A stretch of 64,000 nucleotides of DNA from Bulleidia sp. zg-1006 (GCF_016812035.1 NZ_CP069178.1:992001-1056000); one strand, 5' to 3'; counted from the first letter of the stretch, positions 17,887 through 26,320 are shown. Notes: a model not told the origin generated them from the letters alone. A program made the numbers and translations.

Positions 17887-18444
17887 ATGAAAACCTATTT
17901 AGTCGCATCTGATATTCATGGTTCACTTGATGCTTGTAAGAAAGTCATGGATGCTTACCATTTTCATCAAGTGGATGGAATTTTACTTTTAGGTGATCTT
18001 CTTTATCATGGTCCCCGCAATCATTTACCAAAGGATTACCAACCAAAAGAAGTCATTCAATTATTGAATACTTATCAAAAAGAAATCATTTGCGTGCGTG
18101 GAAATTGTGATTCCGAGGTTGACCAAATGGTCTTAAACTTTCCTATTACTGCTGATTATTCCTTCTTTCAGCTGGGCAATAAGCGTTGTTTCTTAAGTCA
18201 TGGTCATATCTATGAACCCAAAAGTTATTCTTTCCTAAAGAAAGGTGATCTCTTTCTTTCTGGACACACGCATATTCCAGGCGTTAATTTAAAAGAAGAT
18301 ATTTATTTCTTAAACCCTGGTAGCGTCGCTATTCCCAAAGGCAATCATTTAGCTACTTATGCTCTATTAACTGAAGAGTATTTCCAAACCTACACTTTCG
18401 ATCATCAAGCTTATTCTATTTCTTGTATTTTCAAAGCTGGGTAA
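17887..18444 (+). CDS. yfcE: YfcE-type metallophosphoesterase
   Basis: Predicted phosphodiesterase with a two-metal centre. Motifs are SDIHGS (residues 9-14), LLGDLLYHG, VRGNCDSEVD, CFLSHGH and LSGHTHIPG, all calcineurin-like ligands. I use the ATG at 17887, 7 bases after AAAAGGAG; longer frames run into the coaBC promoter. 185 residues matches YfcE/MJ0936-like enzymes. It is monocistronic and ends in a terminator-like hairpin. Confidence 0.9.
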   Translation: MKTYLVASDIHGSLDACKKVMDAYHFHQVDGILLLGDLLYHGPRNHLPKDYQPKEVIQLLNTYQKEIICVRGNCDSEVDQMVLNFPITADYSFFQLGNKRCFLSHGHIYEPKSYSFLKKGDLFLSGHTHIPGVNLKEDIYFLNPGSVAIPKGNHLATYALLTEEYFQTYTFDHQAYSISCIFKAG

Positions 18445-18456
18445 TCAGCTTTTTTC
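18433..18456 (+). terminator. Terminator of yfcE
   Basis: AAAGCTG (18433-18439), 6-base loop, CAGCTTT (18446-18452), then TTTT. The stem includes the yfcE stop region. Confidence 0.55.
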
Positions 18457-18457
18457 A

Positions 18458-18478
18458 TAAAAAAGAGCCTAAGCTCTT
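18458..18478 (-). terminator. Terminator of the 81-residue protein gene
   Basis: On the minus strand AAGAGC, a 4-base loop, GCTCTT and then TTTTTAT. It starts at the gene's own stop codon. Confidence 0.6.
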
Positions 18479-18722
18479 AGAGTTTATCGCAATCGACTAA
18501 GACATAAGCTTTTTCATCTGACATCATCGTTGCCAAACGTTGCACAAATTCTTCCGCTTTTTCCTTGTCTTTAAACACACGAATTGGTTCTAAACCATTA
18601 TACATGTCGAAACTAACGTCGTAAGAACCATCATCTTCATACACACGACTAACGATAACCGCTTTAATTTGGTAACTATTATAATAAGTTACTTCTTTTT
18701 CTCGAACTACTTTTAGTAACAT
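18477..18722 (-). CDS. Small conserved-looking protein of unknown function (81 residues)
   Basis: No family is recognised. The ATG at 18722 (MLLKVVREKEVTYYN) is chosen over a GTG two codons earlier because GGGAGAG (18728-18734) lies 5 bases upstream. The sequence alternates beta-like stretches (YQIKAVIVSRVYEDD, KAYVLVDCDKL), and EPIRVFKDKEKAEEFVQRL resembles the modification-sensing ends of small alpha/beta proteins. Its ribosome site is exactly complementary to the CTCTCCC stretch shared by the small RNAs at 20.5 kb. Confidence 0.6.
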   Translation of the reverse strand: MLLKVVREKEVTYYNSYQIKAVIVSRVYEDDGSYDVSFDMYNGLEPIRVFKDKEKAEEFVQRLATMMSDEKAYVLVDCDKL

Positions 18723-18751
18723 ACACACTCTCCCTTTTTCTTAAGTATATT

Positions 18752-19543
18752 CTATTTTGATAAAAATCCAAAATGTTTTAAAGCTTGTGTAATACCTTCA
18801 TCATCTACACTTGCCGTCACATAATCCGCTATTGCTTTGATATCTTCTTTTGCATTCCCCATGGCAATGCTCAATGTTGCCTTTTGAAGCATGGACTTAT
18901 CGTTTCCACCATCGCCAAAACAAACCCATTCTTTTGAAAAACCAAATAATTCGATTGCCTTTTCAATACCCTTCGATTTACCACCTTCTTCCGGTACCAT
19001 ATCCGCAAACACATCAATCCAACGTTGTGATTTCACAGCTGGAACGGCTTCTAAAAAGGCTTTATCCTCCTCTTCGGAGAAATAAGGACAAATTTGGTAA
19101 ATCTTCTTTGCTAAAATTTCTTCCATGGAATTTGTTTCATAAAAGTTAGGTAAGTAAGGATTTTGTTTAAAACAATCCATCACTTTCTTATTCTGACAAA
19201 CATAAAACGATTGATCTTTCGCAAAGTAAGCACAAACCGCTTCTTTTTTAGCCATATACGCAAAAGACTTACGCACACTTTCTTCCGGGATTGCTAAATC
19301 ATATACACATTCCTTCTTAGCATTTAACACGTACTGCCCGTTCAATAATACATAAGCGTCCCAAGGAAAACGGATTAAAGAAGAATCAAGGCTTGGTAAT
19401 TGAATGGGTGAACGACCGGAAGCGATGGCTAATTGAAAGCCTTTTTCCTTTAATTGATATAAGGATTGTAAGGTTTGTTTAGAAATACGATGTGTTTGAA
19501 AAGATAATAAAGTTCCATCAATATCAAAAAAAATTGTTTTCAT
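18752..19543 (-). CDS. Cof-type HAD hydrolase
   Basis: Predicted sugar-phosphate or nucleotide phosphatase of the Cof/YbiV class (type IIB cap). Motif I is FFDIDGTLL (D7, D9), motif II is LAIASGRS and motif IV is VCFGDGGNDKSML. 263 residues is normal. It lies 9 bases downstream of the MerR-like gene with only a weak ribosome site, so it is probably translated from that transcript. The substrate cannot be read from sequence. Confidence 0.87.
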   Translation of the reverse strand: MKTIFFDIDGTLLSFQTHRISKQTLQSLYQLKEKGFQLAIASGRSPIQLPSLDSSLIRFPWDAYVLLNGQYVLNAKKECVYDLAIPEESVRKSFAYMAKKEAVCAYFAKDQSFYVCQNKKVMDCFKQNPYLPNFYETNSMEEILAKKIYQICPYFSEEEDKAFLEAVPAVKSQRWIDVFADMVPEEGGKSKGIEKAIELFGFSKEWVCFGDGGNDKSMLQKATLSIAMGNAKEDIKAIADYVTASVDDEGITQALKHFGFLSK

Positions 19544-19552
19544 ACGTTCATT

Positions 19553-20353
19553 TTAATCAATTGAACAACCAACGGTAATCCCATGGAAACGAATGTTATT
19601 TTCTGTATAAGAAATGTACAATCTTCCATAAAAATCCCTTAGCTCTTTTCCTTCTTTTTCTAATTTCTCCAAAACAGGCAAAAGAAGCGAGCGGTCTAAT
19701 AAGAAAGGATCTTCAACATAAGCATAAACTGATAATTTTTTTCCACCTTGGAATTTTTGCACACTTGAATCCAAATCTAAGCCAATTAGTTTTCGCTTAT
19801 TCTCTAAAATTCCTAAGCCCACTTGCGTTGGAATTCTATCTTTTCCATTTAAAATATCTTCTTTACGGATATGAATGGCTACATAGCTAAATGGTAACGC
19901 ATCACTTAGCTCTTCAATGCTCTTTTTCTCCCTTTCACTTAGCTTCTTTTCTTCTGCTTGACCAAAGCTTTCAACCATATAATAATCATCCACATCGTAT
20001 TCAAAGCATTGGTTATGCGTTTTCTCTGCTTGATCAACAAAGCGCATGATTTCTTGTAAGCGGGATAAGCGTTGTTTAGAGCGAAGAATTTCTAATTCCA
20101 GTTCTTTTTCTTCATTGTTAAAATTTTCGATACATTCCGCTAAGTTTGAATTCAAAGTTTGCTTGGTTTTATCAATACTAAAATGAAAGCCTCTTAAGGA
20201 TTGGGCACTATAAATATTTAATGCGTCTAAATGATTATAATTACGGTAATTATTCGTTTCAACACGCGTACTTTCAGTAATATCAATTCGATCATAAAAA
20301 CGAATTGTTGAATTTGGCAAACCAATTCTTTTCGCAAATTCATTTACTTTCAT
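19553..20353 (-). CDS. MerR-family transcriptional regulator with C-terminal effector domain
   Basis: DNA-binding winged helix at residues 1-70 (KVNEFAKRIGLPNSTIRFYD, then NNYRNYNHLDALNI), a coiled-coil helix at about 85-115 (EEKELELEILRSKQRLSRLQ) and a C-terminal part (about 130-266) like GyrI/BmrR effector domains that bind hydrophobic ligands. No Cys/His metal site is seen. It is the first gene of a two-gene unit with the Cof hydrolase and starts after CCGGAGGT. The small-RNA cluster lies just upstream on the other strand. Confidence 0.82.
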   Translation of the reverse strand: MKVNEFAKRIGLPNSTIRFYDRIDITESTRVETNNYRNYNHLDALNIYSAQSLRGFHFSIDKTKQTLNSNLAECIENFNNEEKELELEILRSKQRLSRLQEIMRFVDQAEKTHNQCFEYDVDDYYMVESFGQAEEKKLSEREKKSIEELSDALPFSYVAIHIRKEDILNGKDRIPTQVGLGILENKRKLIGLDLDSSVQKFQGGKKLSVYAYVEDPFLLDRSLLLPVLEKLEKEGKELRDFYGRLYISYTENNIRFHGITVGCSID

Positions 20354-20434
20354 ATTCTACAAACCTCCGGTATCTATTGTAAAAGTAAATAAAAATGCTT
20401 TCAACGGCATTACTGTTTTTTAAAAATTCTTTTT

Positions 20435-20467
20435 AAATGTTCAGATAAAATTCACCTGTCTTTCATT
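20435..20467 (+). promoter_or_regulatory. Direct-repeat box of small RNA A (11-bp phased TTCA repeats)
   Basis: TTCA occurs at 20440, 20451 and 20462, exactly 11 bp apart, within a 20-base block (20435-20454) that recurs with one change at 20584-20603. Direct hexamer repeats with 11-bp phasing next to a weak -35 are typical of OmpR/PhoB-family response regulators such as Pho boxes (TTHAYA). The third repeat lies where a -35 would be. Confidence 0.55.
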
Positions 20468-20487
20468 TATTCCACACATCCTTTAGA

Positions 20488-20493
20488 TATAGT
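20488..20493 (+). promoter_or_regulatory. -10 box of small RNA A
   Basis: TATAGT, with no good -35. The start would be near 20500, at the first base of the conserved hairpin. The equivalent in unit B is TATTCT (20637-20642), at the same distance from its repeat box. Confidence 0.5.
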
Positions 20494-20499
20494 ATAGCT

Positions 20500-20575
20500 G
20501 TCAGTTGATAACAACTGATTCTTCATTCTCTCCCATTTATAGAAAGAAAACCGACTTCGGTCGGTTTTCTTTTTG
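20500..20575 (+). ncRNA. Predicted small RNA A
   Basis: About 75 nt. The parts in order are a 5' hairpin (TCAGTTG, 4-base loop, CAACTGA, 20501-20518), a pyrimidine-rich unpaired stretch with CATTCTCTCCC (20524-20534), and a strong terminator with a 13-bp stem, UUCG loop and T tail (20543-20575). No start codon or ORF is present. The unit recurs as RNA B 149 bases downstream, with box-to-hairpin spacing of exactly 64 bases in both. Conservation of the hairpin and CTCTCCC but not of the terminator sequence argues for a trans-acting RNA. I know no named family with this sequence. Confidence 0.6.
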
Positions 20576-20583
20576 GCTAGAAG

Positions 20584-20616
20584 AAATGTTCACATAAAAT
20601 TCAGATTAAATCCATT
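20584..20616 (+). promoter_or_regulatory. Direct-repeat box of small RNA B
   Basis: Same 20-base block as at 20435 with one substitution. TTCA lies at 20589 and 20600 and TCCA at 20611, again phased by 11 bp. The first repeat, TTCACA, fits a Pho-box hexamer. Confidence 0.55.
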
Positions 20617-20648
20617 ATCTTCCCATATTCTTCTTCTATTCTATGGGT

Positions 20649-20740
20649 GTCAGTTAAAAGAACTGATACTCATTCTCTCCCCCTATAAAATATTTATGTG
20701 ATGAAAACCACTTTTTTAGAAAAGTGGTTTTCATTTGTAT
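20649..20740 (+). ncRNA. Predicted small RNA B
   Basis: Paralogue of RNA A, about 90 nt. It has a 5' hairpin (TCAGTT, 5-base loop, AACTGA, 20650-20666), the same CATTCTCTCCC stretch (20671-20681) and an unrelated terminator with a 15-bp stem (20701-20715 with 20720-20734) and weak T tail. The terminator also covers the 3' end of the convergent nucleoside hydrolase gene. A role by pairing to ribosome binding sites is inference from the C-rich stretch. Confidence 0.58.
20701..20738. terminator. Shared terminator of small RNA B and the nucleoside hydrolase operon
   Basis: 15-bp perfect stem with a TTAG loop. ATTT follows on the plus strand and the minus side also ends T-rich (CATCACATAAATATTTT). 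It overlaps the iunH stop codon at 20731-20733. Confidence 0.8.
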
Positions 20741-21669
20741 TGGGCTAATAAATTAGACACGATTTCTTTAAAACGATTTCGATGAACATCTAATATCACA
20801 AAAGTGTGTCGGTCCGGAAACTTTGCATCACTCCAAAGATCCGTTACGGTTTTACCAAAGCTAATCTCAGATTGAGTTTCTACATAAACACCGGCTTTTT
20901 GCCCTTTAAAAATATCGGGATACTTCAAATAAAGAATTGGACAAACATCATGTAAGCACAACATTGGACGATAATAACGGGTGTATAAATCAATGTTCGA
21001 TTTTGTGGAAGCGAGATAAAATTCATTCACAGCCGTTTTTTCTTTCGCCATTTCCTTGACTTCATCTACTTCTAGGTAAGCTTTCATGGTCACATCTAAA
21101 CCAAACATTATAATTGGAATACCACATTTAAAGATTGTTTCCGCCGCGTGTGGATCTACATGAATATTAAATTCAGAACATGGTGTACTATTACCCCCTT
21201 GCGCCGCCCCGGCCATGATTAAAATACGTTTTACATATTTCACTAAGTCCGGATACTTATACAAACAAAGTGCCAGATTCGTTAGTGGTCCTACAGCAAC
21301 GATTTCTAAATTTCCTTTTTCTTCTAAAGCCGCTTCATAAATCGCATCCCAAGCACTCTTTTCTTCCAAAGGTGCATTTGAATCTGGAAGGATAGATCCA
21401 CCTAAACCGTCTGCTCCATGCACAAACGCCGCATCCTTTAAATCAATCAACAAAGGCTTATTAGCCCCCGGATATACTTTAATATCTTCTCTTTGGGCTA
21501 ATGAACACACATTTCTAGCGTTCACAAAGGTTCGATCATGACCAACATTACCAGCAACCGCTGATACACCTTTAATCAAAAGATTATCTAATTGAAAAGC
21601 ACATAATAGAGCAACCGCATCATCAACACCTGTGTCCGTATCAATCCATATCGGAATAACATCACTCAT
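20731..21669 (-). CDS. Nucleoside hydrolase (IUNH family), copy 1
   Basis: Hydrolyses the N-glycosidic bond of ribonucleosides to base and ribose. The calcium-binding signature DTDTGVDDAVALL is at 10-22, then VGPLTNLALCL and an EFNIHVDPHAAE loop. It lacks the His of some purine-specific members at recognisable positions, so base preference is open. It overlaps the upstream hydrolase by ATGA and is the last gene of the nupNOPQ-hydrolase operon. Confidence 0.92.
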   Translation of the reverse strand: MSDVIPIWIDTDTGVDDAVALLCAFQLDNLLIKGVSAVAGNVGHDRTFVNARNVCSLAQREDIKVYPGANKPLLIDLKDAAFVHGADGLGGSILPDSNAPLEEKSAWDAIYEAALEEKGNLEIVAVGPLTNLALCLYKYPDLVKYVKRILIMAGAAQGGNSTPCSEFNIHVDPHAAETIFKCGIPIIMFGLDVTMKAYLEVDEVKEMAKEKTAVNEFYLASTKSNIDLYTRYYRPMLCLHDVCPILYLKYPDIFKGQKAGVYVETQSEISFGKTVTDLWSDAKFPDRHTFVILDVHRNRFKEIVSNLLAQYK

Positions 21670-22616
21670 ATTTTCACCTCATGTCCTTGGTAAGCTTGAC
21701 AGCTTTCCACCAACAATTCTACAAACGCATGACGGTCAACGCCTATAACAGCTTGAACATTACAAGCCTTTCCACTTAACTTACCATCCAAATCACCAAT
21801 CGTCGCTCCTCTTGTATATTGTCCTTTCGTATCAATTTGTACATAAGCATTCCTGATTTCAAAGATTTCCGGCTTCATTAAAACCGCTATAGCACAAGGA
21901 TCATGCAAGGGTGAACCATTCCAACCAAGTTCCTTATGATGCTTAAAGAAGAAGGCCAACCAATCCGCCACAATAGACGCTACTTGATTACCAACCTCCC
22001 TAATTTTCTGCGCATCTTCCGGATAGACAATTGCTTTTTCGGTCACATCCAAACCACACATAATCAAAGGAATACCCGCTTTGAAAACAACATCCGCCGC
22101 TTCTGGATCTTCATAAATATTAAATTCAGCCGCTGATGTCCAATTACCATTACGCAAACCTCCTCCCATGATGGAGATGCGTTCAATTTTTTCCTTTAGT
22201 TCTGGGTGTACCAATAATAATTCAGCTACATTGGTTAAAGGACCTGTCGCAACAATCGTTACTTTTTCCTTACTTTCCTTTAAAACCTTTGCCATTAAAG
22301 AAACCGAAGATAAAGGCGATAATTCCATACTAGGTTCCGGTAAAGCGGGTCCATCTAAACCCGATTCTCCATGAAAATTACTAGCTGTAATTAAATCTGC
22401 CATTAAAGGCACTTCTCTTCCTTTCGCAATCGGAGCTTGAATACCTAATAATGTACAAATGCGTTGTGTATTATACGTTGTCTTTTTCAAAGTCTGATTA
22501 CCTGCCACACTTGTTACCGCAAGTATATCAAAAAGTGGATTCGACTTAGCTAAAACCCAAGCAATTGCGTCATCATGTCCTGGATCCCCATCTAAAATTA
22601 ACGCTATCTTTTTCAT
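21666..22616 (-). CDS. Nucleoside hydrolase (IUNH family), copy 2
   Basis: Same fold as its neighbour, with DGDPGHDDAIAWVLA at 9-23 binding calcium and ribose, ATGPLTNVAELL and AEFNIYEDPEAADVVFKAG. The two copies differ widely in sequence, so they are not a recent duplication and may differ in purine/pyrimidine choice. It is 8 bases downstream of the permease gene, which ties hydrolysis to uptake by the ABC importer. Confidence 0.93.
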   Translation of the reverse strand: MKKIALILDGDPGHDDAIAWVLAKSNPLFDILAVTSVAGNQTLKKTTYNTQRICTLLGIQAPIAKGREVPLMADLITASNFHGESGLDGPALPEPSMELSPLSSVSLMAKVLKESKEKVTIVATGPLTNVAELLLVHPELKEKIERISIMGGGLRNGNWTSAAEFNIYEDPEAADVVFKAGIPLIMCGLDVTEKAIVYPEDAQKIREVGNQVASIVADWLAFFFKHHKELGWNGSPLHDPCAIAVLMKPEIFEIRNAYVQIDTKGQYTRGATIGDLDGKLSGKACNVQAVIGVDRHAFVELLVESCQAYQGHEVKI

Positions 22617-22624
22617 AGGCTTCC

Positions 22625-23593
22625 TTATTTATCACCACTGACTTCTTGTAAAGCTTCTTTTGAGCGAGAACGTTTTGCTTTACGAATTTCATGTAAAGCA
22701 AAGATAACTAAACCAATGATGGTAATCAAATATGGAATTGGCGAAACCAGGTTTGAATCAATACCGGTTGCTGAAATCTTGATACCTAAAGCTTGAGCTA
22801 AACCAAATATCATTGCCGCAAACATCGCCCCTACGGGTTCACCTGCTCCCATAGCTTGTGCCGCTAAAGCGATAAAACCACGTCCTGCTACCATATCCAA
22901 AGACCAACCAGCCGCATAGTACATCGACATGAAGGCACCACCCAATCCACAAAGAATACCAGCAATCGCCATTGTAATGTACTTCACTTTTTTTACGCTA
23001 ACACCCACTGAAGAAGCCGCATTTGGATTTTCTCCAACTGAACGAATATTTAAGCCTAAGGATGTTCGATACAATAAAATCCAAGTTACAGCCACTAAAA
23101 TAAAAGCCACATAGGTCAATAAATTATGCCCCGAAAGAACTGAACCAATAAATGGAATAGCTTCCAAACCAGGAATATGAATGTCCGGTATCTGTAATTC
23201 TTTGGTAATAAAAGAAGTCGTTGAAGTAAATTGTTTGCCTTCCGTCATTCCTGTAATAATCTTAACCAAGAAAATGGTTCCACCAGAGCCAATCATATTG
23301 ATGGCCGTTCCCGTCAAAATGACATCGGTCTTTAAGTGAAAGGCAAAGAAGCCCATCAATAAACTAACTAAAATACCCGTTACAATCGCTACGATTAAAC
23401 CAATCAGCCAATTGGATGAATAATACGCAAACAAAGAACCAAACAAGGCTGATAGCATCATCGTTCCTTCTAAACCAATGTTTGAAATTCCCGCCTTTTC
23501 ACAAATCACCGCCGCTAATGCCGCAAATAGAATTGGAGCTGTGATACGAAATACCGAGAAGAAGAATTCAGGAGTTAATATTAGTTCAAACAT
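22625..23593 (-). CDS. nupQ: Nucleoside ABC transporter permease (NupQ/YufQ type)
   Basis: Inner-membrane permease of a BMP-type nucleoside importer (BPD_transp_2 family), with about eight to nine hydrophobic segments. It includes EKAGISNIGLEGTMMLSALFG, the typical coupling region, and VGENPNAASSVGVSV. I choose the ATG at 23593 (MFELILTPEFFF), which follows GGAGGT and the nupP stop directly. The longer frame to 23614 would overlap nupP. Confidence 0.9.
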   Translation of the reverse strand: MFELILTPEFFFSVFRITAPILFAALAAVICEKAGISNIGLEGTMMLSALFGSLFAYYSSNWLIGLIVAIVTGILVSLLMGFFAFHLKTDVILTGTAINMIGSGGTIFLVKIITGMTEGKQFTSTTSFITKELQIPDIHIPGLEAIPFIGSVLSGHNLLTYVAFILVAVTWILLYRTSLGLNIRSVGENPNAASSVGVSVKKVKYITMAIAGILCGLGGAFMSMYYAAGWSLDMVAGRGFIALAAQAMGAGEPVGAMFAAMIFGLAQALGIKISATGIDSNLVSPIPYLITIIGLVIFALHEIRKAKRSRSKEALQEVSGDK

Positions 23594-23594
23594 A

Positions 23595-24731
23595 TTATTG
23601 TTTACCTCCTTCACTAATTAATTTTTCTTTTAGCTCTTCTTCAGCACTCTTAACTACCAAGCGTTGACGATACTTCGCTAAGAATTGATTCGCAGCAAAG
23701 AATAAGAAAATGGTTGCTTGGATAATATCAATTAATTGTGCTGGTACGCTTGTATAAGTAGACATTAATGTACAGCCTTTTGCTAAATACGCAATAAAGA
23801 AGGCTGCTAATGGTGTAAAAGCAGGATTATTGCCAGCCAAAATCGCAACCGTAACCCCAGTCCAGCCATAACCCGGTAAAGTCGTCCAGTCAAAATAAAT
23901 ATTCTTACCAAGCATTTCAATACCGCCGCCCATTCCAGCTAATAAACCACCAACCACTTGGGTCAAAATGATGATGAAGGCTACATTCAATCCCGAATAC
24001 ATCGAGAATTCTTTATTAATACCAATCATGCGAACCGCATAACCCCAGCGCGTGCGATACATGAATAAAGTAATGAGAATAACCATCACGATGGCCACAA
24101 CAAAACCAATCGATAATTTTGATCCATTATCAATTAGTTGTGGCAATAATGCGTTTGTTTGGAAATTTGCCGTTTGTACTGTACCCTTTGTTTTATCAGC
24201 TATAAAGGTATTCATTAAGAACTTGATGATGTACATAATGACATAGTTCAACATCAATGAGTTAACCATCTCACTCACATTTAGTTTTGCCTTAAAAACC
24301 GCCGGTATTAACATCATTAGACCCGTCACAAGAGTTCCTGCCAATATAGCAACTATTGGTAATAAAGCCCCCGGTAAAGGCACATAAACAGCTATCAAAG
24401 AAGTCACAAAAGCACCAAGAAGAATACCGCCTTCCGACCCCAAGTTAAATTGATTCGCAGAAAACATCACACAAGTTGCTAAACCGGTGAAGATAATTGG
24501 AATCATACTTGCCAAAATATCGGTAAAACTCTTAACACTAAAACTACCGTCGACCTTAAATAAAGGTCGAAATAACATGGTCGATAAAGCAGAGAAAGTA
24601 GAGCTTAGCTTTTCCCCTAAAGAATCACCTTTAGAACTAATAAAGATAAACACAGCCGCTACCAATAAAGCAATTCCAATCGCCATGGCTCCTCGAACCA
24701 CATTGAACATCAAGCTTCTTTTCTTATTCAT
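23595..24731 (-). CDS. nupP: Nucleoside ABC transporter permease (NupP/YufP type)
   Basis: Second permease of the importer, 378 residues, with hydrophobic segments throughout and the family motif ANQFNLGSEGGILLGAFV, the counterpart of GLEGTM in NupQ. The N-terminus has one extra membrane helix. It overlaps the ATPase gene by 8 bases and the next permease follows at once, so both permeases are probably made in equal amounts. Confidence 0.9.
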   Translation of the reverse strand: MNKKRSLMFNVVRGAMAIGIALLVAAVFIFISSKGDSLGEKLSSTFSALSTMLFRPLFKVDGSFSVKSFTDILASMIPIIFTGLATCVMFSANQFNLGSEGGILLGAFVTSLIAVYVPLPGALLPIVAILAGTLVTGLMMLIPAVFKAKLNVSEMVNSLMLNYVIMYIIKFLMNTFIADKTKGTVQTANFQTNALLPQLIDNGSKLSIGFVVAIVMVILITLFMYRTRWGYAVRMIGINKEFSMYSGLNVAFIIILTQVVGGLLAGMGGGIEMLGKNIYFDWTTLPGYGWTGVTVAILAGNNPAFTPLAAFFIAYLAKGCTLMSTYTSVPAQLIDIIQATIFLFFAANQFLAKYRQRLVVKSAEEELKEKLISEGGKQ

Positions 24732-26283
24732 GACATACCCTCTTTATTTCTTCTGGTGTTTGTTTCTGAAGTCCTAACATATAACGTCCCATGGTTTCAT
24801 CGTCCAATTTCGACGTATCTTCAAAATAAGCCACAATCTTTCCACCATACATCACAATCAAGCTATCCGATAATTCCATGACTTCATTTAAATCTGCCGA
24901 TACTAATAAAACACCAATACCTGAGCGGGATAATTCCACCAATTTCCTACGAATGAACTCCGTTGCTCCAACGTCAATTCCACGTGTTGGCTGATCAGCA
25001 ATAATCAATTCCGGTTGATTAGAAAATTCACGCGCCACAACAACCTTTTGAATATTACCACCCGATAACATAGCCACTTTTTGATCATGATTCTTGCACA
25101 AAACCTTATACTCTTGAATGAGTTTGTCCGAAGCTTCATGAATGGCTTTCATATTGAATAAAAGTCCCTTATTATATTCTTTATGCGAACAACGATCGGA
25201 TAAAAGATTTTCTTCAACTGATGCGCTAGCCGCAATTCCATATAACATACGATCTTCCGGAACTAAGGAAATATGTTTTTGACGAAGCTGTTGTTGCTTT
25301 AGACCAAGAACGTTTTCACCATTAACTGTAACAGAACCCGCATTTGGTCGATCCAAGCCAAATAACATATCCACCAATTCCTTTTGCCCATTTCCTTCCA
25401 CTCCGGCAATTCCTAGAATTTCTCCTTTGCGCACCGAAAAAGAAACTTTATCCAGCATTTTTTTGCCCCAATCATTCACGAATTCTAAATCTCGCACTTT
25501 AAGCACTTCTTCACTTGGCTTCGCTGATTCTTTTTCAACTCGTAAAACCACATCACGACCAACCATCAAACGAGAAATTTTCTCCGGTGTCACATCTTCA
25601 GTTTCATAAACACCTAAGAATTTACCACCTCGTAAGATACTTAAACGATCGGTAATTTCCATGATTTCATTCAACTTGTGGGAAATAAAGATTAAAGTAT
25701 AGCCTTGTTGCTTTAAATGAATTAATTCTTTAAACAGTTCCACTGTTTCTTGGGTGGTTAAAACTGCGGTCGGCTCATCTAAAATTAAAATCTTAGCTCC
25801 ACGAACCAATGCCTTTAAAATTTCCACTTTTTGTTTCATACCAACGGGAATATCCACAACGCGTGCATTTGGATCCACCAACAAATTAAATTTCTTAGAA
25901 TACTCCTTTGTAATTTGAATAGCTTTTTGACGGTCAATAAAAATGCCATTTTTCTTTGGTGTCATTCCTAAAACAATATTTTCAGCTACTGTCAAACTTG
26001 GTACCAACATAAAGTGTTGATGCACCATTCCAATTCCTTTTGCAATCGCCACATTTGGTGATGATAAATTCACCTTTTCACCATTGATGAAAATTTCTCC
26101 TTCCGTTGGCTGTTCCAAACCAAACAACATCTTCATCAAAGTTGATTTACCAGCTCCATTTTCACCCATCAGAGCATGAATTTCACCTTTACGAACATCC
26201 AAATTAACACCTTGATTGGCAACTACACCATTCGGATAAATCTTTTTGATGCCCTTCATTTGAATGACATATTCTTCATTCAT
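24724..26283 (-). CDS. nupO: Nucleoside ABC transporter ATPase with two ABC domains (NupO/YufO type)
   Basis: Energises nucleoside uptake. Two ABC modules are seen: Walker A GENGAGKST at about 40 with Walker B ILILDEPTAVL, and a second degenerate module (GVEGNGQKELVD, LSGGNIQKVVVARE, LIIADQPTRGID). This double layout, with an altered second P-loop, is normal for sugar and nucleoside ATPases such as RbsA and YufO. 519 residues is normal. GAGAGGT precedes the ATG. It is separated from the binding-protein gene by a hairpin at 26321-26369. Confidence 0.93.
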   Translation of the reverse strand: MNEEYVIQMKGIKKIYPNGVVANQGVNLDVRKGEIHALMGENGAGKSTLMKMLFGLEQPTEGEIFINGEKVNLSSPNVAIAKGIGMVHQHFMLVPSLTVAENIVLGMTPKKNGIFIDRQKAIQITKEYSKKFNLLVDPNARVVDIPVGMKQKVEILKALVRGAKILILDEPTAVLTTQETVELFKELIHLKQQGYTLIFISHKLNEIMEITDRLSILRGGKFLGVYETEDVTPEKISRLMVGRDVVLRVEKESAKPSEEVLKVRDLEFVNDWGKKMLDKVSFSVRKGEILGIAGVEGNGQKELVDMLFGLDRPNAGSVTVNGENVLGLKQQQLRQKHISLVPEDRMLYGIAASASVEENLLSDRCSHKEYNKGLLFNMKAIHEASDKLIQEYKVLCKNHDQKVAMLSGGNIQKVVVAREFSNQPELIIADQPTRGIDVGATEFIRRKLVELSRSGIGVLLVSADLNEVMELSDSLIVMYGGKIVAYFEDTSKLDDETMGRYMLGLQKQTPEEIKRVCHE

Positions 26284-26320
26284 AATGTTTACCTCTCTTT
26301 AATTGATTATTTAAATGATG

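Noticed and set aside
20354-20730. A riboswitch leader for the MerR gene on the minus strand
   Set aside because: The repeated units, -10 boxes and best T tails fit plus-strand transcription, and the minus strand would read through a perfect terminator. I cannot fully exclude it.
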